Of a DNA stretch of 12,048 nt, positions 6,791 to 12,048 are shown in pieces; position 1 is the first letter of the stretch; every line of letters starts with the position of its first letter. The stretch comes from an uncultured bacterium (lineage in GTDB: Bacteria > Verrucomicrobiota > Kiritimatiellia > UBA8416 > CALETX01). A program made the translations under genes and the position numbers. The stretch spans positions 1 to 12,048 of the forward strand of contig CALETX010000059.1 of assembly GCA_937920455.1 (NCBI GenBank), read 5' to 3'. The notes beneath the pieces are model-generated. The model saw only the letters and a list, made by a program, of their open reading frames with translations, had not been told where the DNA came from and searched no databases.

Positions 6791-9700
6791 GTGAAAAGTC
6801 TTGTGCTGGCAATCGCGATGGTGTTTCCTGTTATTGCCCACGCAGAACAAGGCGTTCGCCAAGGTTCTGTTCCCCCTCAGTCTTTGCCTGTGAACGCGGC
6901 GCACGGCGTCGCCAAGGAACCTCAGAGGACGGATTCAGGCATTGTTGTTGAAAACATCGAGTATCGGGGTGTCCTTCACGATGACAGGGCCGAATTTGCG
7001 GTTAGGGTGGAACTGACCGTCATCAGGCCGCACGCGTCTCTCACGCTCTTTGACGGGCATGTGGCGGTGCAAGCCAAGAAACTTCCTTCGGACGTTTCTC
7101 AGACGCGCGAAGGCAACAGTTATAGAATCATCTGTTCAAAGCGGGGGCGCAAGAGGCTGGAGTTCAGTGTTCTTGCCGGCTCTGAAACGGCGGACTCGTG
7201 GCGTCGCGTCGCCTTTGCCGGCCCGTCCGATGCGCTTGTTGCGTCGTTCGATGTTGAAACTGCGGACAAGGGCGTTGAAGCGCGTATGGAGTCGGGCATT
7301 CCTGTGGAGAGCGGTGAAAGAAGCGGGAGGAGTTTTGTCACCGGTTTGCTCGGGGCCGACGGAGTTATTGCGGTCAGGTGGGGGAGCAGAGTGCGCGAGG
7401 AGGCCAAACAAACGCTTCTGGCATGCAACACTGCATGTTCGGTAACGCTATCTCCGACCGTGGCCAGATACTCCACCATCTTCACGTATGAAGTTTTGCT
7501 CGGCAGTGCCGCCAGGGTGGAAATCGAGCTGCCCAAGGGGCATTCACTGACGCGAATAGCCGGACCCGAGGTTCGCGACTGGCAGACGCAAGTTGAAGGC
7601 GACCGTCATGTGCTGGTGGTGGAACTTATCGGCCGGGGCGGAAGAGAGATTCAGGTGGCGCTCCATACGGAGCATCCGGTGGATACGGCCGCCGGCGAGA
7701 TTTCTCTGTCAGTACCAGCGCCGGTCGGCGTTGAGCGCGAGGTGGGGACATTCGCCGTATTCGCTGAGGATCTCATCCTAGATCCGGTGGAGAGTTCGGG
7801 ATTACGGCAGATAAACGCGCCGAAAGGCGCGGTGGCGGCGTATCAGTTTCATGGCCGACCGCTCTGCCTGAAGACTTCAGCCCGGCGCGTCGAGCCTTCT
7901 CTCAAGGTCACGGATAATGTGAGCGTTAGCATCGAAGAGTCCAGGGCCGCGGTTTGTCATGAAATGGCCATCGTCGTTGAAAAGGCTGGCATTTACGGCC
8001 TGGAAATGAAACCCATATCACCCTTCGTTGTAGCGGACGTCCATGCGGACGGCATGGAGGACTGGCGCGTGTCAGCCGACGCTCTGCGCATTTCATTCGC
8101 CAAACGAGTGTTGGGGCAGGCGGTCGTTATGGTGGAAATGGAACGGCCGGCCGGGATTACAAACGAACTACGGATTATTCCTCTTCGGGTGAGCGGGGCG
8201 AGCGAGGAAAATGCTTTTGTGGGCGTGCTGCCGGCGGCTGGATTGCGGCTCAAGACGGGCGAGCGGAACGGAGCGCGGGAAATTCCTGTCGAAAGCATGA
8301 AAAGCCGGGGAAGCTTCGCTCTCGCGTATGCTTCCGAAAAGCCGGACTGGGGTCTGGCGCTTTTGATCGAGCGTCTGGAACCTCGGATACTGGCCGAAGT
8401 ATTCAACCTGGTTTCCATTGGTGAAGGGATTGTGGGGGGTAGCGCGACGATACGCTATGCTTTGCTCAATCAGGGCGTTTCGGGCCTGTCGGTCAGGATT
8501 CCGGACCATTGGAAGAATGTGGAGTTCACTGGGGCGGGCATTCGGCAGATCGCCGCGTCGAACGGCGTGTGGGCCATTACGCTGCAGGACAAGGTGTGGG
8601 GAGGTTACACGCTTGTGGTCACGTATGATTTCCCTTTCGATATGTCAGGGGCCGCCCCGCTGGTTCTCGGCGGAGCGGAGGTCCTTGGCGTCGAGCGGGA
8701 GACCGGCTCCCTTGCAATATGTCCCTCCCCGGCCCTTTCGCTATCTGAAGCGCTGGTTTCCGCGGCACAGGGGGCACATATGTTCCGCATTGACGAAACC
8801 GAACTTGCCGTTACGGACCGAGCGTTGATCAGCCGGCCGGTTTTTCTAGCATACCGTTACAGCGGTTCCGGATGCCGTGTTGATGTCAGAGCGGTACGGT
8901 TCCCCCAAGCGCCGGTGCTTCAGGCTGTGGTGGACCTTACGGATTTGACGACCGTCCTAACGCAGGAAGGGCAGCTTCTGACTCGCGCTTCGTACATGGT
9001 AAAGAACAATGATAAGCAGTTCGTGAGATTCCGGCTGCCGGAAGGCGCCGATTTTTGGGCATGCTCCTCCGGTGGAAAGCCCGCCAAGCCGGCCGTTGAC
9101 GGCGGTGAGGTTCTTGTTCCGCTGTGCAGGGAGGCCAATAGGGATCAGGCAGTGCCTGTACAGATAGTTTATGCGCAGAAGGCGGGCAGAGCCGACGTCA
9201 GACTCTTGAGGCGCGTGAGGCTTGCAGCTCCAGCGACAGACATCCAGACATCTTTCGCCCGATGGCATGTGCATGTTCCGCCGACGCATGTTCTCGCATT
9301 TTTCGGGGGGAATATGAAGGTGGCGGAAGATACACGCTACGGCTTGAGGGACGCATGGAAGGAGTTTTGCAGATTTTACGACAGGCTTTACCTTAGCTTC
9401 CGGGGTGTGATTGTGGGGCTTGGTGTGCTTACGGGTTCTGTTTGGCTGCTGATCATGGCCCTCAGAAGGAAGTGGCGGGCAGTCTTGGTGTTGCTTGTTG
9501 TGGGGTTCGTCCTCATGATTCTCGCCGGCATGCTTCTGCCGGCGATGTCGGCTGCCAGGGAGAGCACCAGGAGAATCAGGGTTGAGTCGCATAAGCCCGC
9601 TGCGCCGTCGAGCCAGGTCGCGGACGTCTTAGCAGAAACTGCGGCCCAATCCGAGCCAGAAGAGTTTAGCCATGAGAAGGAGATTGGCACCCCTGAGGCG

Positions 9701-12048
9701 CGTCTTAAGGCGCCGGCCGGCGCGGCTGTTGAGGCCGGCATTGTTTCGATGAACATTGACGTTCCTCAAACAGGGATGAGTTACGAATTCGCCAAAGTTC
9801 TCGACATGCGCAGAGACGGCTTGAGGGTGTCGGCCTGGGCCGTCAAGGGTGTTGCACTGACGGCTGCACAGGGATCGCTGATTCTGGCTGTTTTCCTGGT
9901 CGGGCTTTGTCTGGCATGGCGCTATCTGAGATCGGACCGTCAAAGCGCGTTCAAGGCGAGCATCGGCATTTTCCTGATCTGTGCCGCTGTAGTTTATGTT
10001 CTGGTTCTTTCGCGTCTGATGGGAATGGCGATGATCCTGCTGCCTCCCCTGGCCGCAGTTGGCGCGGCATGGTGGCTGATTGCCAGGGCAAGATCACGGC
10101 GCGGCGTGGTGCCGCCGGCGCCGTCAGTGCCGGCGTCTCTTTTCGTCGCTGCGCTTGGTTTTCTCATTGCCGACGCTCAGGTGTCATATGCCGGCGGGGG
10201 AGCGACGATAGTGTCGGCCGAGTATTCCGGAATCGTGCAGAGCAACGTGGCTCGGATTGCTGCGACTCTTAATGTCTCCATACATGCCATGGAAGGGGCG
10301 AAGATTGACATCTTTGGAGCGGAGGCTGCCCTGGCTGGTTTCCGGAGCAGTTCGCGGCATGTAAGACTGTTGCGCGAAGGGGGGAAGATGGTCCTTCTGT
10401 CCGACCGGCCCACCGATGCGGTGGTGAAGGTTGATGTGGTGGTCCGGGTTGGAGGAGATGCGGCGGCCCGCTCGCTGGTTTTCTCGGCGCCCGAGGCGGT
10501 GTCGGCGGGACTTTCCCTGCTGATCCCCGAGCAGTCGGCCCAGGTCGAGATTCCAGGCGCCGTGTGGAAGAGGTCCGCTCCGGAATACGGACCGAAGGGA
10601 GCGGCTGCAGTCGCCGGGGGGACGCGTGTAGAGGCGCGGTATGGCGCGGCTGGAAAGATCGAGGTCGTCTGGCGCCCCAGAACCAAGCAGGCTGGCGAAG
10701 CCGCCGCCGTGGTGTTTTGCGAAAACAATGCCTTGCTTACTCTCGGCGAAGGGGCTGTCTCCACGCGTTCAACAGCGCGATTCAGCGTGATGCAGGGGGA
10801 GATAGCAGAATGCAGATTCGTAACGCCGCATGGACACCGCATGTTGGGCGTCGAAGGGGAGGGGGTAATTGCCTGGAACATGGCCGACGAGGCCGGCACC
10901 AATGTGATCACCGCGGTTCTTTCAAGGCCGGTTACCGGCAGCGTCGAAATTGCGGTTCAAACCGAGGCGCCGTTGGCGTCTCTTCCCGCCGAGATTGATG
11001 TCGTCATTCCGCGGCCCCTTGGGGTCATGAGGGAAACAGGCCTTATCGCAATGGCCGCAGGAGAGGATATCGGAGTTGAAGTGATCCGTGACGACGGTGT
11101 TCACAAGATTGACGCATCGGAATACGTTGCGGCGACGGGGGGAAAATCGGCTCCGGATCGTTTCAGGCTGATCGAGACGAGGAGATTCATGACGCCTGAA
11201 TTTATCCTGCGTCTGAAGCTCGATCTGTTGAAGCCGCAGCTTGAGGCAAGCGTCATCAATCACTTGCGGATCGAGTATGACAGACTGCTTCTTGGAGCGA
11301 GGGTTGAATACTTGATAAAGCGCGCGGGTGTTTTCGGAATGAAGATGCTTCTTCCAGATGGGTTTTCGGTGGCGGGGGTAAAAGGTCCGGAAATCGCCCA
11401 GTGGAGCGAGAAAAGCGAAGATGGGCATCATGTTCTGGACATAAGACTGAAGGAGAAGGCGCTTGGAACGCGAGTGGTTGATGTTGAGCTTCGGCGATGG
11501 ATTTCGTCTCCTCCGGACGCAATGGATTTCACGGGCGTTCGGCCGCTCGATGTGGCAAGGCTAACTGGTTTTGTCAAGGCGGGGGCGGAACGGGGAATTC
11601 AAGTCAGGGCTGCATCATTTGAGGGTCTGTTTGAGACTCCTGCCATCTCGGCTCCAGACGTCCTGCCAGGCGGCGGTGTTCTTTCCTACAAGCTGGCGCC
11701 GGACGCTGAAGCGAAGGGTTGGGTGCTGCGGCTTCAGACCGAGCAGGCCGAACCGTGGGTCAGGGGGGAAATATTGAACAGGCTCCTGATCAGCTCCTCG
11801 GAATACGGATCTGTCGTTGGATCGAGCCTGATCAGGTTCGATGTTCAGAACGCGCCGGTGAAGGAGTTTCTCATCCGTTTTCCGGAAGAACTTCGCAACG
11901 TGGAAGTCAAGGGGGCGAACATCCGGCGCTGCGATCGCGAGAAGGGAGACGTTCGGATCGAGATGCAGAGCCGCGCGATGGGGCAGATTGAATTTTCTGC
12001 GACATGGGATGCCAGGTTCGATCCATCCACAGGCGTTGTCGAGATAAA
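6791..12048 (+). CDS. Giant envelope membrane protein with duplicated extracytoplasmic module, 3' end outside window
   Basis: One frame stays open from the GTG at 6791 to the right edge: 1,752 whole codons and no stop. Residues 1-18 are a signal peptide (about VKSLVLAIAMV through AHA). Residues about 46-865 form a beta-rich module with no Cys pattern or catalytic motif I recognise. Six predicted membrane helices follow, near 872-891, 898-916, 1021-1043, 1057-1073, 1078-1098 and 1113-1127. Arg-rich loops (892-896, 1044-1055 and 1099-1104) suit the cytoplasmic side, so both large modules should face outward. Residues from about 1137 repeat the first module: GHSLTRIAG at 250 versus GHRMLGVEG at 1348, GVEREVG at 313 versus GVMRETG at 1411, and TYDFPFD at 611 versus TWDARFD at 1738. 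The second copy is unfinished, so the full protein probably exceeds 2,000 residues. I do not recognise the family; an envelope role is inferred from topology only. Confidence 0.92.
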   Translation, partial: MKSLVLAIAMVFPVIAHAEQGVRQGSVPPQSLPVNAAHGVAKEPQRTDSGIVVENIEYRGVLHDDRAEFAVRVELTVIRPHASLTLFDGHVAVQAKKLPSDVSQTREGNSYRIICSKRGRKRLEFSVLAGSETADSWRRVAFAGPSDALVASFDVETADKGVEARMESGIPVESGERSGRSFVTGLLGADGVIAVRWGSRVREEAKQTLLACNTACSVTLSPTVARYSTIFTYEVLLGSAARVEIELPKGHSLTRIAGPEVRDWQTQVEGDRHVLVVELIGRGGREIQVALHTEHPVDTAAGEISLSVPAPVGVEREVGTFAVFAEDLILDPVESSGLRQINAPKGAVAAYQFHGRPLCLKTSARRVEPSLKVTDNVSVSIEESRAAVCHEMAIVVEKAGIYGLEMKPISPFVVADVHADGMEDWRVSADALRISFAKRVLGQAVVMVEMERPAGITNELRIIPLRVSGASEENAFVGVLPAAGLRLKTGERNGAREIPVESMKSRGSFALAYASEKPDWGLALLIERLEPRILAEVFNLVSIGEGIVGGSATIRYALLNQGVSGLSVRIPDHWKNVEFTGAGIRQIAASNGVWAITLQDKVWGGYTLVVTYDFPFDMSGAAPLVLGGAEVLGVERETGSLAICPSPALSLSEALVSAAQGAHMFRIDETELAVTDRALISRPVFLAYRYSGSGCRVDVRAVRFPQAPVLQAVVDLTDLTTVLTQEGQLLTRASYMVKNNDKQFVRFRLPEGADFWACSSGGKPAKPAVDGGEVLVPLCREANRDQAVPVQIVYAQKAGRADVRLLRRVRLAAPATDIQTSFARWHVHVPPTHVLAFFGGNMKVAEDTRYGLRDAWKEFCRFYDRLYLSFRGVIVGLGVLTGSVWLLIMALRRKWRAVLVLLVVGFVLMILAGMLLPAMSAARESTRRIRVESHKPAAPSSQVADVLAETAAQSEPEEFSHEKEIGTPEARLKAPAGAAVEAGIVSMNIDVPQTGMSYEFAKVLDMRRDGLRVSAWAVKGVALTAAQGSLILAVFLVGLCLAWRYLRSDRQSAFKASIGIFLICAAVVYVLVLSRLMGMAMILLPPLAAVGAAWWLIARARSRRGVVPPAPSVPASLFVAALGFLIADAQVSYAGGGATIVSAEYSGIVQSNVARIAATLNVSIHAMEGAKIDIFGAEAALAGFRSSSRHVRLLREGGKMVLLSDRPTDAVVKVDVVVRVGGDAAARSLVFSAPEAVSAGLSLLIPEQSAQVEIPGAVWKRSAPEYGPKGAAAVAGGTRVEARYGAAGKIEVVWRPRTKQAGEAAAVVFCENNALLTLGEGAVSTRSTARFSVMQGEIAECRFVTPHGHRMLGVEGEGVIAWNMADEAGTNVITAVLSRPVTGSVEIAVQTEAPLASLPAEIDVVIPRPLGVMRETGLIAMAAGEDIGVEVIRDDGVHKIDASEYVAATGGKSAPDRFRLIETRRFMTPEFILRLKLDLLKPQLEASVINHLRIEYDRLLLGARVEYLIKRAGVFGMKMLLPDGFSVAGVKGPEIAQWSEKSEDGHHVLDIRLKEKALGTRVVDVELRRWISSPPDAMDFTGVRPLDVARLTGFVKAGAERGIQVRAASFEGLFETPAISAPDVLPGGGVLSYKLAPDAEAKGWVLRLQTEQAEPWVRGEILNRLLISSSEYGSVVGSSLIRFDVQNAPVKEFLIRFPEELRNVEVKGANIRRCDREKGDVRIEMQSRAMGQIEFSATWDARFDPSTGVVEI

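Noticed and set aside
9031..9054. The octapeptide FRLPEGAD is shared by the giant protein and the beta-helix protein (near base 531), suggesting common origin.
   Set aside because: Similarity does not extend beyond this short piece, and LPxGA is a common beta-sandwich motif, so chance or convergence is enough.
9503..9508. G905-F906 in the second membrane helix as a prepilin peptidase cleavage site.
   Set aside because: It lies inside the hydrophobic segment, there is no Glu at the +5 position, and the similarity to pseudopilins aligns in a different register.
10177..10911. Minus-strand open frame of 244 codons.
   Set aside because: It is antisense to the giant gene in a stretch that aligns with the first module of the same protein, so the plus-strand frame is the real one.

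Overview
The window is about 12 kb of moderately GC-rich bacterial DNA carrying five protein genes, two of them cut by the window edges. No rRNA, tRNA, CRISPR array, transposase or phage gene was seen. The mix is a DUF1565-type beta-helix protein, a xylose-isomerase-like sugar isomerase/epimerase, two unrelated secreted HExxH proteins and a very large duplicated membrane protein. This fits a carbohydrate-degrading bacterium of the PVC group (Lentisphaerota, Kiritimatiellota or Planctomycetota) or a similar uncultured lineage. The assignment is an inference from gene style, not from a marker gene.

Layout: (1) 3-1757, plus strand: the 3' part of a right-handed parallel beta-helix protein whose frame is open to the left edge, so its true start lies outside the window. 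(2) 1787-3610, minus strand, convergent with (1): a secreted low-complexity protein with an N-terminal HEYVH motif. (3) 3808-5514, minus strand: a secreted DUF1570-like gluzincin peptidase (HEAFH plus WFNEG). (4) 5568-6560, minus strand: a TIM-barrel sugar phosphate isomerase/epimerase lying 53 bases upstream of (3), possibly co-transcribed. (5) A divergent intergenic region of about 230 bases. (6) 6791 to the right edge, plus strand: a single open frame of more than 1,750 codons.

The standout is the giant gene. It encodes a signal peptide, a large beta-rich extracytoplasmic module, a six-helix membrane block, and a second copy of the same module that is still unfinished at the window end. 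One of its membrane segments resembles the N-terminal region of PVC pseudopilins. I recognise no named family for the whole protein.

How the genes work together is uncertain. The beta-helix protein and the sugar isomerase fit extracellular glycan breakdown and intracellular sugar catabolism. The two HExxH proteins and the giant protein look like cell-envelope components. Nothing in the sequence proves that they form one system.
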